Positions 34,424 to 43,558 of a stretch of DNA of 64,000 bases are shown piece by piece. How positions within the stretch are numbered: the stretch's first letter is position 1; the number at the start of each line of letters is the position of its first letter. The notes under the pieces were generated by a model that made no database searches, was not told where the DNA came from, and saw nothing but the letters and a program-made list of their open reading frames with translations. Source of the stretch: Desulfonatronospira thiodismutans ASO3-1 (GTDB lineage Bacteria; Desulfobacterota; Desulfovibrionia; Desulfovibrionales; Desulfonatronovibrionaceae); the NCBI RefSeq assembly GCF_000174435.1, contig NZ_ACJN02000003.1, positions 78,263 through 142,262 of the forward strand, in the 5' to 3' direction. The position numbers and the translations under genes are program-made.

Positions 34424-35127
34424 CCGATTCCCGGCACAGCCGGAAAGTAGCCGGCTTATTCAGCAGCATAGCCCCCTGGTATGACTTTCTGAACCATTTT
34501 CTAAGCCTGGGGCAGGATTTTTACTGGCGTCGCAGGCTTGCAGGACACATTCGCCTGGCTGACCAAGGCACTGCTGCAGACCTGGCCGCCGGCACCATGG
34601 ATGTTACTAAGGAAATCCTGCGCCATAACCCCGGCAGCCAGGTGCTTGCCCTGGATTACACCAGGCCCATGCTGGTCAGAGGGCAGCACAAGCTGGAGAA
34701 ATACAGGCAGGATTTTTTACCTGTCCAGGCTGACGGCCGTTATTTGCCCCTGCCTGATGCAAGCGTACACTGCGTCAGCATAGCCTTTGGAATCCGCAAC
34801 ATTGTACCGCGTATCCAGGCCTGCAAAGAAATCCTTAGAGTACTAAGGCCCGGCGGCAGGCTCTGTATCCTGGAGTTCGGCACAGGAAAAAAAAGAATCT
34901 GGGGCGGGGTGTACAATTTCTATCTGTCCCGGGTACTGCCCCTGCTGGGCCGGCTTATCTCCAGGGATAGAGAGGCTTACACCTATCTGGCCCAAACCAT
35001 CGCCGGTTTTCCGGATGAGGACAGGCTCTCCCGGGAACTTAAACAGGCCGGATTTTCCAGGATTTTTTACTACCCCATGTGCTCCGGGATAGTATACGTT
35101 CACGTGGCCCAGAAACCCGGTCCCTGA
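34420..35127 (+). CDS. ubiE: Demethylmenaquinone methyltransferase (UbiE/MenG)
   Basis: This 235-residue SAM methyltransferase performs the last step of menaquinone synthesis. It shows APWYDFLNHFLSLGQDFYWRR, the SAM motif ADLAAGTMDVTKEIL, FGIRNI and RPGGRLCILEFGTGKK. The usual motif DxAxGTG is DLAAGTMD here. It heads the menaquinone-gene group in this region (mqnB, mqnD and polyprenyl diphosphate synthase follow after one small gene on the other strand). Confidence 0.9.
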   Translation: MTDSRHSRKVAGLFSSIAPWYDFLNHFLSLGQDFYWRRRLAGHIRLADQGTAADLAAGTMDVTKEILRHNPGSQVLALDYTRPMLVRGQHKLEKYRQDFLPVQADGRYLPLPDASVHCVSIAFGIRNIVPRIQACKEILRVLRPGGRLCILEFGTGKKRIWGGVYNFYLSRVLPLLGRLISRDREAYTYLAQTIAGFPDEDRLSRELKQAGFSRIFYYPMCSGIVYVHVAQKPGP

Positions 35128-35167
35128 TCCTGCGAGGTTACTTGCTGGTGGCTGAAGTTGCGCAGGG

Positions 35168-35368
35168 CTAAAAACTCTGTCCCAGAAAAATAACCAGCAC
35201 CCCAAGCACAAGTCCGGTAAAGCCCAGGCGGCGAAGATTGGATGGACTCTGCTGGGCCAGAGTGCTCAGGATACCGGGCATTCTTTCCGCAAACAGAAAA
35301 TAGGGGATGCTTTCCAGAATGAAAGCCAGACCCAGGGCACTTAAAAATAGAGTCAGATCGAATTGCAT
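35168..35368 (-). CDS. DUF2065 family membrane protein
   Basis: The 66 residues form two hydrophobic helices: LTLFLSALGLAFILESIPYF, then LRRLGFTGLVLGVLVIFLGQ. ALGLAFILESIPYFLF and the central basic turn SNLRRLG match the DUF2065/YjeT pattern. The function is unknown. It is on the opposite strand, inserted between the two menaquinone gene groups. Confidence 0.75.
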   Translation of the reverse strand: MQFDLTLFLSALGLAFILESIPYFLFAERMPGILSTLAQQSPSNLRRLGFTGLVLGVLVIFLGQSF

Positions 35369-35503
35369 GGGTTAAAACATATACTTTTTGTCCGGCAAAG
35401 TCCACCAGACAACCCTGGCGGAATGGCAGATCCGGATTTATGTAGAGGAGGCAGGCCTGCATTCTGAAACTGTCTTAACTGCCTTGACGATGGTACGCAC
35501 CGC

Positions 35504-36214
35504 ATGATTCTTTTTACCGCCGCAACCCTGAAGGAACTCAAGCACTTCTGCAGCAGCATGTCCGGGTTTGATTTTCAGGGCAGCACAGGGCATTGTACCT
35601 GGAGAAAACACACCCGCATGCTTCTTTTAACCTGCGGCGTAGGCCCTTTGAATGCAGCCCTGGGTCTACAGAGTTTTCTGGCGGCGCATCCGCAAACAGA
35701 CATGGTCATAAACACAGGCATAGCCGGCAGCTATGACCTGGACCTGCTTCCCATAGGTTCTGTCTGCGTGGCTTCAGCCGAGATCTGGCCTGAATACGGA
35801 ATCCGCACCGGACCCGGACCGGCGGACCCGGAACTTCTGGGATTTCCTTTAAGCGGCCAGGATACAAGCCCTGTCTGGAACAGGATTGAGCTTGATCCAC
35901 GGCAGATGTCCAATTATGGTGATGTCTTTAATGAGACGTTGCCTGCAGGCTGGACCGCGGCAGCCTCGCTCACTGTGGCCGGAGTCAGCGGAACTTTGGA
36001 AGTCGCCCGGGAGCTTGCCGGGACCTTCAACGCCGGCATGGAAAACATGGAGGGCTTTGCTCTGGCCTATGTCTGCAGGAACAAAAAAATTCCTTTTTCA
36101 GAAGTAAGAACCATCTCCAACCTGGCCGGCTCCAGAAACAGCCGGGACTGGAATTTCAGGGATGCTTTCAGCTCCCTGGCCAGACTGCCTGCACAGATGT
36201 TCAAAAATGGATGA
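35504..36214 (+). CDS. mqnB: Futalosine hydrolase MqnB
   Basis: This 236-residue protein has the nucleoside-phosphorylase fold: MILFTAATLKEL, TCGVGPLNAALGLQSFL, MVINTGIAGSYD, then FNAGMENMEGFALAYVCR and the terminal Asp in SNLAGSRNSRDWNF. It hydrolyses the futalosine intermediate in the alternative menaquinone pathway. It is followed 6 nt later by mqnD, so they form one operon. It is full length. Confidence 0.88.
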   Translation: MILFTAATLKELKHFCSSMSGFDFQGSTGHCTWRKHTRMLLLTCGVGPLNAALGLQSFLAAHPQTDMVINTGIAGSYDLDLLPIGSVCVASAEIWPEYGIRTGPGPADPELLGFPLSGQDTSPVWNRIELDPRQMSNYGDVFNETLPAGWTAAASLTVAGVSGTLEVARELAGTFNAGMENMEGFALAYVCRNKKIPFSEVRTISNLAGSRNSRDWNFRDAFSSLARLPAQMFKNG

Positions 36215-36220
36215 ACCGGG

Positions 36221-37123
36221 ATGCCTGAAATAAGAACCTTGAACGTGGCCATATCTCCCTGTCCCAATGATACTTTTATTTTCGGGGCCTGGATTCTGGG
36301 TCTTGTTCCGGACCTGGAGGGATGCAGGAGCAGATTTGCCTGGAGGGATGTGGACCTTTTAAACCAGTGGGCCCGGAAAAACTACTGCAGCCTTGTCAAG
36401 GTGTCCGCCGGCCAGGCCCTGGACCTGCAGGATGAGTATTTTATACTGTCCAGCGGTGCAGCCTTTGGCCTGAGCCATGGACCAAAACTCGTGGCCCGCA
36501 GAGGCCTAAAAACCAGACCAGGTGTTATCGCCGTACCCGGACTGCAGACCACTGCCTGCAGTCTGCTTAAAGCTGCCCTGGATTATGATTTTGAGGCCCT
36601 GCCCATGCCTTTTGATCAAATCGTTAATTGCCTGGAGCAGGGCCATGTGGATGCAGGACTCCTGATCCACGAAACTGCCCTGATCTACCAGCAATACCAC
36701 CTGGAGCTGCTTCTGGACCTGGGCTCGTGGTGGGGGGAAGAAGCAGGAGATCTGCCCCTTCCCCTGGGTTGCATCATCATGCGCAAAGACCTGGGCCAGG
36801 CCCTGAAAGACCGCGTAGAGGAACAGATCCGCTGCAGCCTGGACACGGCCCGGCAAAGACAGCCTGAACTGATGCCCCTGATCTCGCATCTGGCTCAGGA
36901 AATGGACACTGATGTCATTGACAGACACATCAGGGCCTATGTCAACCAGTACAGCCGGGATATGGGCCGACCGGGCAAAGAGGCCCTGCAAAAGCTGCAG
37001 CAATTGAAGACATCCATGTCCGACCCGTCAGACAGGTCAGACACGTCAGACAAGTCAGACAAGTCGGACACATCAGACAAACTCCGACAAAACCCCCTAA
37101 ACCCAACACACTCAAATAAATGA
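36221..37123 (+). CDS. mqnD: 1,4-dihydroxy-6-naphthoate synthase MqnD
   Basis: The 300-residue protein starts LNVAISPCPNDTFIFGAW, the MqnD signature. LSSGAAFGLSHGPKLVA and GHVDAGLLIHETALIYQ continue the family pattern. It makes the naphthoate ring precursor after MqnC. The last 35 residues are abnormal: seven 9-bp units encode a SDPSDRSDTSDKSDKSDTSD tail, absent from the family as I know it. The stop overlaps the next start by 4 nt (ATGA), so the tail did not disturb coupling. Confidence 0.92.
   Translation: MPEIRTLNVAISPCPNDTFIFGAWILGLVPDLEGCRSRFAWRDVDLLNQWARKNYCSLVKVSAGQALDLQDEYFILSSGAAFGLSHGPKLVARRGLKTRPGVIAVPGLQTTACSLLKAALDYDFEALPMPFDQIVNCLEQGHVDAGLLIHETALIYQQYHLELLLDLGSWWGEEAGDLPLPLGCIIMRKDLGQALKDRVEEQIRCSLDTARQRQPELMPLISHLAQEMDTDVIDRHIRAYVNQYSRDMGRPGKEALQKLQQLKTSMSDPSDRSDTSDKSDKSDTSDKLRQNPLNPTHSNK
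37019..37081 (+). repeat. Nine-bp minisatellite in the 3' end of mqnD
   Basis: Seven 9-bp units of the type TCAGACAAG lie in frame and encode SDx repeats, adding about 21 residues. Unit variants are TCCGACCCG, TCAGACAGG, TCAGACACG and TCGGACACA. Confidence 0.85.
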
Positions 37124-38088
37124 GCAAACTAAGCGACTTCTTCAGCCGGGAACTTCCCCGGATAAACGCTACCCTGGAGCAGGAACTGGCTCAGCTGAAC
37201 CCTCTGGTCAAGGAAGTGGGTGAACACATCCTGTTATCAGGCGGCAAGCGGCTTCGTCCCATGCTGACCATACTCACAGCCAGATGCCTGGGCTATCAGG
37301 ATCAGGATATCTATCCCCTGGCCTGCTCCCTGGAATTCTTGCATTCCGCGACACTTATCCACGACGATATCCTGGACAGTGCCGACACCCGCAGGGGACA
37401 GACCGCCTGTCATCTGGCCTTCGGGCTGCACCGCACAGTGCTGGCCGGGGACGCCCTGCTGGCCCTGGCCAACCTTATCGTGGCCAGATACGATATCCCG
37501 GCCATGAATTACTGCGTGGCCCAGGCCATTATGCGCACTGCCACCGGAGAGGTGGAGGAAATAGCCCAGATCCGCAGCCCCAGGCCGGACAGAACAGCCT
37601 ACCTGGAGATTATCCAGGGCAAAACAGCAGATCTTATCCGGGCCGCCTGCAGCTGCGGGGCCATGCTGGCCCGGGCCGACCAGGAAAGACTCGACCATGC
37701 CGACAGTTTCGGATTTAATGTAGGCATGGCCTTTCAACTGGTGGACGACGCCCTGGATTATGCAGCCGATCATGAACTCCTGGGAAAACCTCTGGGAGGC
37801 GACCTCAGGGAAGGCAAGATTACTTTACCCCTGATACTTTATCTGCAGACCCTGCAGAAAGATCAGCAGGGTGAAATTCTGCACAAAATGGCCCATGACC
37901 TCCTTTGCGACCATGAGATGCAGCAGATCATCGGTCAAATCCAGGAAATGGGCCTGGACACAAAGGTCCGGGAAGAGGCAGGCAAATACCTGCAGCTGGC
38001 CGGGCAGGCCCTTGAGTCTTTCCCGGATGCACCGGAGAAGTACCTTTTGCAGGAAATCGTTGAAGTGGTCAGAAGCAGGAAGTTTTAA
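37120..38088 (+). CDS. Polyprenyl diphosphate synthase
   Basis: This 322-residue trans-isoprenyl diphosphate synthase has the first Asp-rich motif in LIHDDILDSADTRRG and the second in LVDDALDYAAD, with GGKRLRPML and KTADLIRAAC between. It makes the side chain for menaquinone, consistent with coupling to mqnD. Product length is set by residues before the first motif and cannot be read safely; octaprenyl or similar is likely. Confidence 0.9.
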   Translation: MSKLSDFFSRELPRINATLEQELAQLNPLVKEVGEHILLSGGKRLRPMLTILTARCLGYQDQDIYPLACSLEFLHSATLIHDDILDSADTRRGQTACHLAFGLHRTVLAGDALLALANLIVARYDIPAMNYCVAQAIMRTATGEVEEIAQIRSPRPDRTAYLEIIQGKTADLIRAACSCGAMLARADQERLDHADSFGFNVGMAFQLVDDALDYAADHELLGKPLGGDLREGKITLPLILYLQTLQKDQQGEILHKMAHDLLCDHEMQQIIGQIQEMGLDTKVREEAGKYLQLAGQALESFPDAPEKYLLQEIVEVVRSRKF

Positions 38089-38102
38089 TATAAGGAGAAC
38101 AT

Positions 38103-41087
38103 ATGGCGCTCAAGCTGGAACTGGACCTGCTGGAACATGTACGCGACGTACAGGGCGAAGGGATTGCCCGCAGGATTAACCAACACCTGGGAATTTCTGT
38201 AGACAGCGTACGCATGATCACCTGCTATACCATATCAGGTGTCCAAAAATCCCAGAAACAGGAAATCCTGGACAGGCATATCCTGTCCGACCCTGTACTG
38301 CATAAGCCGGCCTTTAACCCCCTGGCCGCTGACTTCGACTGGATAATCGAGGTGGGATTCAAGCCGGGTGTAACAGACAACGAAGGCCGCACCGCAGCCA
38401 GGGCCCTGGAGCAGGCCCTGACAGAACCAGGCCCCGACATCCGGGTCTACACCAGCAGGCAGTACCTCATAAATGCCCGCCTGGACAGGGAACAGGCCAC
38501 CAGGATCGCCAGAGATCTCCTGGCCAACGAACTCATCCACCGTTATGAAATAAAGGATCATCAGGAATGGTCAAGCAGGCCGGGCTTTACCCCGGTGGAG
38601 GCAAAAGTCACCGGTATTCCCAGCGATGAAGTGTCTGCAGTCACCCTTGAAAATTTGAGCGATGAAGACCTGATGCAGCTCAGCCGGGAAATGGTCCTGG
38701 CCCTGAGCCTGGAGGAGATGCATACCATCAGGGATTATTACCGGGGTGAACAGGTCCGGACCATAAGGCAGGACCTGGGCCTGCCCCTGGATCCAACGGA
38801 TGTGGAACTGGAATGTCTTGCCCAGACCTGGTCCGAGCACTGCAAGCACAAGATCTTCAACGCCCGCATTGACTATCACAATGCTGAAACCGGGAGCAGA
38901 AGCACCATCAACAGCCTGTTTGACACGTACATAGCCTCGAGCACCCGGGACATACGCAGGCAGAAAAAGGACCAGGACTTCTGCCGCTCTGTTTTCAAGG
39001 ACAACGCCGGGGTCATAGCCTTTGACCAGGACCTGGACGTGTGCATCAAAGTGGAGACCCACAACAGCCCCTCGGCCCTGGACCCTTACGGCGGGGCCCT
39101 GACCGGCATAGTCGGGGTCAACCGCGATCCCATGGGTACCGGCATGGGGGCGGACCTTCTGTGCAATACCGATGTATTCTGCTTTGCCTCGCCATTTTAT
39201 GACCAGCCCCTGCCCCCGCGGCTTCTGCACCCCAGGCGGGTCATGGAGGGCGTGCGCGAGGGAGTGGAGCACGGGGGCAACAAGTCCGGCATCCCGACTG
39301 TCAACGGTGCGGTGGTCTTCGAACCCAGATACCTGGGCAAACCCCTGGTTTTCTGCGGCACCGTGGGCAGCATCCCGGCCAGGATCAACCATAAGCCTGG
39401 TTATGAAAAAAAGGCCATGCCCAGCGACCTGATCGTCATGACTGGCGGGCGTATCGGCAAGGACGGCATCCATGGAGCCACTTTTTCCTCCGAGGAGCTG
39501 CACTCCGGCTCCCCGGCCACCGCCGTGCAGATCGGGGATCCCATCACCCAGCGCAAGATGTACGACTTTATCATCAGGGCCAGGGACCTGGGCCTGTATA
39601 ATGCCATAACCGACAACGGAGCCGGCGGGCTTTCATCTTCAGTGGGGGAGATGGCCGAGGACACCGGTGGGTGCGATCTGGATCTGAGCCTGGCTCCCCT
39701 TAAATACGACGGACTGCGTCCCTGGGAAATACTTCTGTCCGAGGCCCAGGAGCGCATGACCCTGGCCGTACCTCCGGACAGGCTGCAGGAATTCATGGAC
39801 CTGGCCCGGGAAATGGACGTAGAGGCTACGGTACTTGGCAGCTTCAACGACCAGGGCAGTTTTATGGTCCGCTACGAGGACCGGGTGGTGGGCTGCCTGG
39901 ACATGCATTTTCTGCATCACGGCCTTTCCCGTATGCACCTCAAGGCCGTGTGGAACCGCCCCGACCTGCCCTGTCATATCTCTGCAGACCTGGATGAGTC
40001 CCGGGCCGGGGATCTTTTGCTGGACATGCTCTCCCGGCTCAATATCTGCTCCAGAGAATACATTATCCGCCAGTACGACCACGAGGTCCAGGGCGGCAGC
40101 GTCATCAAGCCCTTAGTGGGGGTAAACCGTGACGGCCCCGGGGACGCTGCGGTGATCCGCCCGGTCCTTTCCAGTGAAAAGGGTCTGGTGATCTCCAACG
40201 GGATCTGTCCCAAATACAGCGATCTGGACACCTACTGGATGATGGCCAATGCCATTGACGAGGCCGTGCGCAACAACGTGGCCACAGGTGGAGACATGAG
40301 GCATATGGCCGGCGTGGACAACTTCTGCTGGTGCGACCCGGTACAGTCCCCAAAGACCCCGGACGGACACTACAAGCTGGCCCAGCTGGTGCGGGCCAAC
40401 CAGGCCCTGGCCCATTTCTGCCGCGGGTACGGGGTGCCCTGCATTTCGGGCAAGGATTCCATGAAAAACGACTATATGGACCAGGATCTGAAAATATCCA
40501 TCCCGCCCACGGTACTCTTCTCGGTGATAAGCGTTATTCAGGATATAAACCTGTGCCTGAGCAGCGATTTCAAGTCCCCGGACCAGGATATCTATGTGCT
40601 TGGACTGACACGCGACGAACTGGGAGGAAGCGAACTGAGTTACCAGCTGGACATGCAGGGCGGCCAGGTCCCTCAGGTGGACATGCTGTCCAGCCGCCTG
40701 CGCTACCATACCTTTCACCAGGCGGCATCAAAGCGCCTGGTAAGCGCCTGCCACGACCTTTCAGACGGCGGCCTGGGAGTGGCCCTGGCGGAAATGGCCA
40801 TAGGCGGGCGTATCGGGGCCAGCGTGGATATCTCCCTGGTGCCGGCCAGACCCAGGGATCTGCCCTGGTGGAAAATCCTTTACAGCGAATCCGCAGGTCG
40901 TTTTATTGTCACCGCCCCCATCCAGAACAGGCAGGAGCTGCAGGATATGTTCAAGGGCCAGTTCCTGGCCCGCATAGGCTGCACCACCGGGGGATCTGAA
41001 CTGGAGATAAACATGCAGGACAGGACACTTTGCAGGCTGGACGTAAGCCGTATGGCCCGGGCCTGGCAGAAGACCCTGGACTGGTAG
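38103..41087 (+). CDS. purL: Phosphoribosylformylglycinamidine synthase PurL
   Basis: This is a 994-residue synthase. An N-terminal PurS-like region (about 1-160) precedes two AIR-synthase-like halves with ETHNSPSALDPYGGALTG, GNKSGIPTVNGAVVF, GGRIGKDGIHGATFSS and NGAGGLSSSVGEMAEDTGG. It converts FGAR to FGAM using ammonia. There is no C-terminal glutaminase domain of the E. coli type, so a separate PurQ should supply ammonia; none is in the window. AAGGAG is 5 nt before the ATG. It is the last gene of this run, converging with the trmO-aldolase gene. Confidence 0.93.
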   Translation: MALKLELDLLEHVRDVQGEGIARRINQHLGISVDSVRMITCYTISGVQKSQKQEILDRHILSDPVLHKPAFNPLAADFDWIIEVGFKPGVTDNEGRTAARALEQALTEPGPDIRVYTSRQYLINARLDREQATRIARDLLANELIHRYEIKDHQEWSSRPGFTPVEAKVTGIPSDEVSAVTLENLSDEDLMQLSREMVLALSLEEMHTIRDYYRGEQVRTIRQDLGLPLDPTDVELECLAQTWSEHCKHKIFNARIDYHNAETGSRSTINSLFDTYIASSTRDIRRQKKDQDFCRSVFKDNAGVIAFDQDLDVCIKVETHNSPSALDPYGGALTGIVGVNRDPMGTGMGADLLCNTDVFCFASPFYDQPLPPRLLHPRRVMEGVREGVEHGGNKSGIPTVNGAVVFEPRYLGKPLVFCGTVGSIPARINHKPGYEKKAMPSDLIVMTGGRIGKDGIHGATFSSEELHSGSPATAVQIGDPITQRKMYDFIIRARDLGLYNAITDNGAGGLSSSVGEMAEDTGGCDLDLSLAPLKYDGLRPWEILLSEAQERMTLAVPPDRLQEFMDLAREMDVEATVLGSFNDQGSFMVRYEDRVVGCLDMHFLHHGLSRMHLKAVWNRPDLPCHISADLDESRAGDLLLDMLSRLNICSREYIIRQYDHEVQGGSVIKPLVGVNRDGPGDAAVIRPVLSSEKGLVISNGICPKYSDLDTYWMMANAIDEAVRNNVATGGDMRHMAGVDNFCWCDPVQSPKTPDGHYKLAQLVRANQALAHFCRGYGVPCISGKDSMKNDYMDQDLKISIPPTVLFSVISVIQDINLCLSSDFKSPDQDIYVLGLTRDELGGSELSYQLDMQGGQVPQVDMLSSRLRYHTFHQAASKRLVSACHDLSDGGLGVALAEMAIGGRIGASVDISLVPARPRDLPWWKILYSESAGRFIVTAPIQNRQELQDMFKGQFLARIGCTTGGSELEINMQDRTLCRLDVSRMARAWQKTLDW

Positions 41088-41100
41088 CCAGTAAATAATT

Positions 41101-42117
41101 TCAGGATGACTGCAGGCTGAGCGCCTGACTTTCAAGAAGTCTGGTCGTGACCTCCAGCCCGGCCAGGGACTCCAGCTCTTCGCTTCTGTTCATGGCCCCG
41201 GCAATATCACCGGCCAGACAGGTCAGCCCGTGCCCGTCCATGAATATGCTGTCATATTCCCTGGCCTTGTCCCCTACAGCCCTGGCCAGGTCCCTGCTGC
41301 CGGGATCCATTGCCTCTACCCGGCCAAGGCCTTTCAGGGCCGCCCTGGCCTCGAACAGGTCCTTTTTTTTGAAAAGAACGCCTTCCCCAGCCCGGCTTAA
41401 AGCCAGAAGACTCAACGGGTGGGTATGGGCCACTGCCCCGGCCTTTTCCTGGCGCTTGTAAATCTGCAGGTGCATACCGCTTTCAATGGACGCAGGCCCG
41501 CCTGCAAGGGTACTGCCGCTCTCCAGGTCCATTACGCTCAGGTCCACTGTCTCCAGGCAGGACTTGGGGCATCCCGAACGGGTAATAAGAACAAGCCCCC
41601 CTCGCCTGAGGCTCAGATTGCCGTTACAGCCGCTGAAAAGCCCGCGCTCCCAGCCTCGCCGGCCGGCAAGCACCAGGGACTGGATATCTTCCGGAGAAAA
41701 GTATTGTTCCACTCCACTTTCCGGGGATCTCTCTCCCAGCACCGGCTTTATGTCCACTACAGGGGTCTTATCCACCACTTCCAGGGGATGCACCACTATG
41801 CGGCAGTCGTGAATCTTAAGTATTTTTACCTGGTGCAGACCTATGGGATTGGGACGATGCGGGGACCTGGTGCAGAAAACCCCGTGCAGGGGCCTGGCCG
41901 GGTCATTTCTGGGGCGCAACCGGTATACGTCCCTGCGGGCCAGGTGCATCCAGGTCAGAACAACCACCTCCTGTCCCTGTCTCAGGCGGTGCAGTCCGGG
42001 AGCATATTCGGGATCAAGCTCAATGGTGCAGGCAGGCATATCCCCGCGTCCCTGCCTGGGACAATCCTCCGGATCCAGATAGTTGGTCCTTGCCAGGCCT
42101 ATGCTTTTAAAATGCAT
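41101..42117 (-). CDS. TrmO-like tRNA methyltransferase fused to class II aldolase/adducin domain
   Basis: The 338 residues form two unrelated domains. The N-terminal part (about 1-130) is TrmO/YaeB (UPF0066), with CTRSPHRPNPIGLHQVKILK and VVDKTPVVDIKPVL; TrmO N6-methylates t6A37 in tRNA. The C-terminal part (about 145-335) is a class II aldolase/adducin domain, with FSGCNGNLSLRRGG, AHTHPLSLLALSR and MDGHGLTCLAGD. The zinc-binding HTH pair and a Glu from IESGMH suggest it could be active on a sugar phosphate. There is no stop codon or frameshift between them. The role of the fusion is unknown. Confidence 0.85.
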   Translation of the reverse strand: MHFKSIGLARTNYLDPEDCPRQGRGDMPACTIELDPEYAPGLHRLRQGQEVVVLTWMHLARRDVYRLRPRNDPARPLHGVFCTRSPHRPNPIGLHQVKILKIHDCRIVVHPLEVVDKTPVVDIKPVLGERSPESGVEQYFSPEDIQSLVLAGRRGWERGLFSGCNGNLSLRRGGLVLITRSGCPKSCLETVDLSVMDLESGSTLAGGPASIESGMHLQIYKRQEKAGAVAHTHPLSLLALSRAGEGVLFKKKDLFEARAALKGLGRVEAMDPGSRDLARAVGDKAREYDSIFMDGHGLTCLAGDIAGAMNRSEELESLAGLEVTTRLLESQALSLQSS

Positions 42118-42270
42118 GGAGTCACCCCCTGTTTACCCTTGCCTATCAGACAATCTGGTGGCAATATATAATTCTGTCGCGGGCGTTTAATTGTTTTACA
42201 ACCCATCAGGCAGGCAGCCGGGACGCAGCAGCTCCCAGCTACCCGGCCGCAGCCTTTAAACTCAGGATCG

Positions 42271-43518
42271 GTGCAAATCGTGGGCATGGTGGATGTTACA
42301 GAGTTGAATCCCGGGCAGGTCCTGGAGAGCAGCGTTGTTACCCCCAATGGACGCCTGCTTCTGCCCGGAGGCATGACCCTGACCCGGGAACATATAGCAT
42401 TCCTGCACAAATGGGGTATAGCCAGGGTGCACGTCCAGAACCAGGAAGGAGAACCTGCGGCACTCGACCAGGACCTCATTAACGCCATAGAAAGCTATCT
42501 GACTCCTTTCTATGCCTGCAACGATATCGAGGAACCCGTAACCCGGGCTGTTTACGAACATGCCGTAAAAAGGCTGGCCTTAAAATGTCAACAGGGCTGG
42601 ACCATCCCCAGAAAAGAACCCAACCTCCCGGTAAACGACGGCAACCTCCTGGACAGTTTCTATGCAGGAGAATTCAGCTTAAAAGACCTTGTCAACCACG
42701 ACGTGGAGCTGTCCTCCTTCCCGGATATCTACTTCAAGATTCACCGGGCCATCAACTCCCCCCACAGTACCGCCGAATACCTGGCCGGCATCATCAGCAA
42801 GGACCCGAGCCTCAGCGCCAAGCTTTTGAGGATTGTCAACAGTCCCTTTTACGGCCTCACGAGCAGGGTGGATTCCATAACCCGGGCAGTGGCCCTGGTG
42901 GGAGTAAACGAACTCTCCACTCTGGCCCTGGGCATCTCGGCCATCAGCGCCTTCAAGGATATTCCCGGCGAACTGGTGGACATGCGCTCCTTCTGGACCC
43001 ATTCCGTGGCTGTGGGTGTGCTGTCCAGACACTTAGGCAGGGATTTCCCGGAAATATCCGGGGAAAGGCTGTTCGTGGCCGGACTGCTGCACGATATAGG
43101 CCGGCTGGTAATGTTCAGGAGACTGCCGGCCATTTCCACCGAGGCCATAATCTACGCCCAGTCCAACCTCCTGCCTCTGGTGGAGGCGGAACGTGATTTT
43201 CTGGGATTTGACCATGGCCTGATAGGTGCAGCGCTGGTCAAATCATGGAAGCTTCCCCAGTACCTTGCCCATCCCCTGGGGGGACACCACAGGGAGGACT
43301 GCCTGGGCTCACCCATGACCGCCATGGTTCATCTTGCAGATTTTCTGGCCATAGCCATGGCCTTTTCCCAGAAGGGGTCCCTCATTGCTCCGCCGCTCAG
43401 TCCTTCGGCCTGCAAAACAGCAGGACTTACCCCTGAAAAGCTGGAGAACATAATCTCCGGCGCAGAAGAAGAATTTGAAAATATTGTGGATATATTTTTT
43501 GCAAAGGGGCGGGGCTGA
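42271..43518 (+). CDS. HDOD signalling protein with N-terminal sensor-like module
   Basis: The 415 residues begin with the LNPGQVLESSVV...GGMTLTREHI module (about 5-75), which resembles the separate small protein at 26559. The rest is an HDOD domain: LSSFPDIYFKIHRAINSP, ISKDPSLSAKLLRIVNSPFY, VALVGVNELSTLALG and VAGLLHDIGRLVMF with HHRED downstream. The longest start is a GTG behind AGGATCG; an ATG at 42286 is an alternative. The function is regulatory but undefined. It is isolated from the HDOD cluster at 26.5 kb. Confidence 0.8.
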   Translation: MQIVGMVDVTELNPGQVLESSVVTPNGRLLLPGGMTLTREHIAFLHKWGIARVHVQNQEGEPAALDQDLINAIESYLTPFYACNDIEEPVTRAVYEHAVKRLALKCQQGWTIPRKEPNLPVNDGNLLDSFYAGEFSLKDLVNHDVELSSFPDIYFKIHRAINSPHSTAEYLAGIISKDPSLSAKLLRIVNSPFYGLTSRVDSITRAVALVGVNELSTLALGISAISAFKDIPGELVDMRSFWTHSVAVGVLSRHLGRDFPEISGERLFVAGLLHDIGRLVMFRRLPAISTEAIIYAQSNLLPLVEAERDFLGFDHGLIGAALVKSWKLPQYLAHPLGGHHREDCLGSPMTAMVHLADFLAIAMAFSQKGSLIAPPLSPSACKTAGLTPEKLENIISGAEEEFENIVDIFFAKGRG

Positions 43519-43558
43519 TACTAAAAGCCGCCCCTGGTTAGTGGCAACTGTACATTGA

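Noticed and set aside
38571..39503. 310-codon minus-strand ORF within purL
   Set aside because: It is an antisense shadow of a GC-rich conserved gene.
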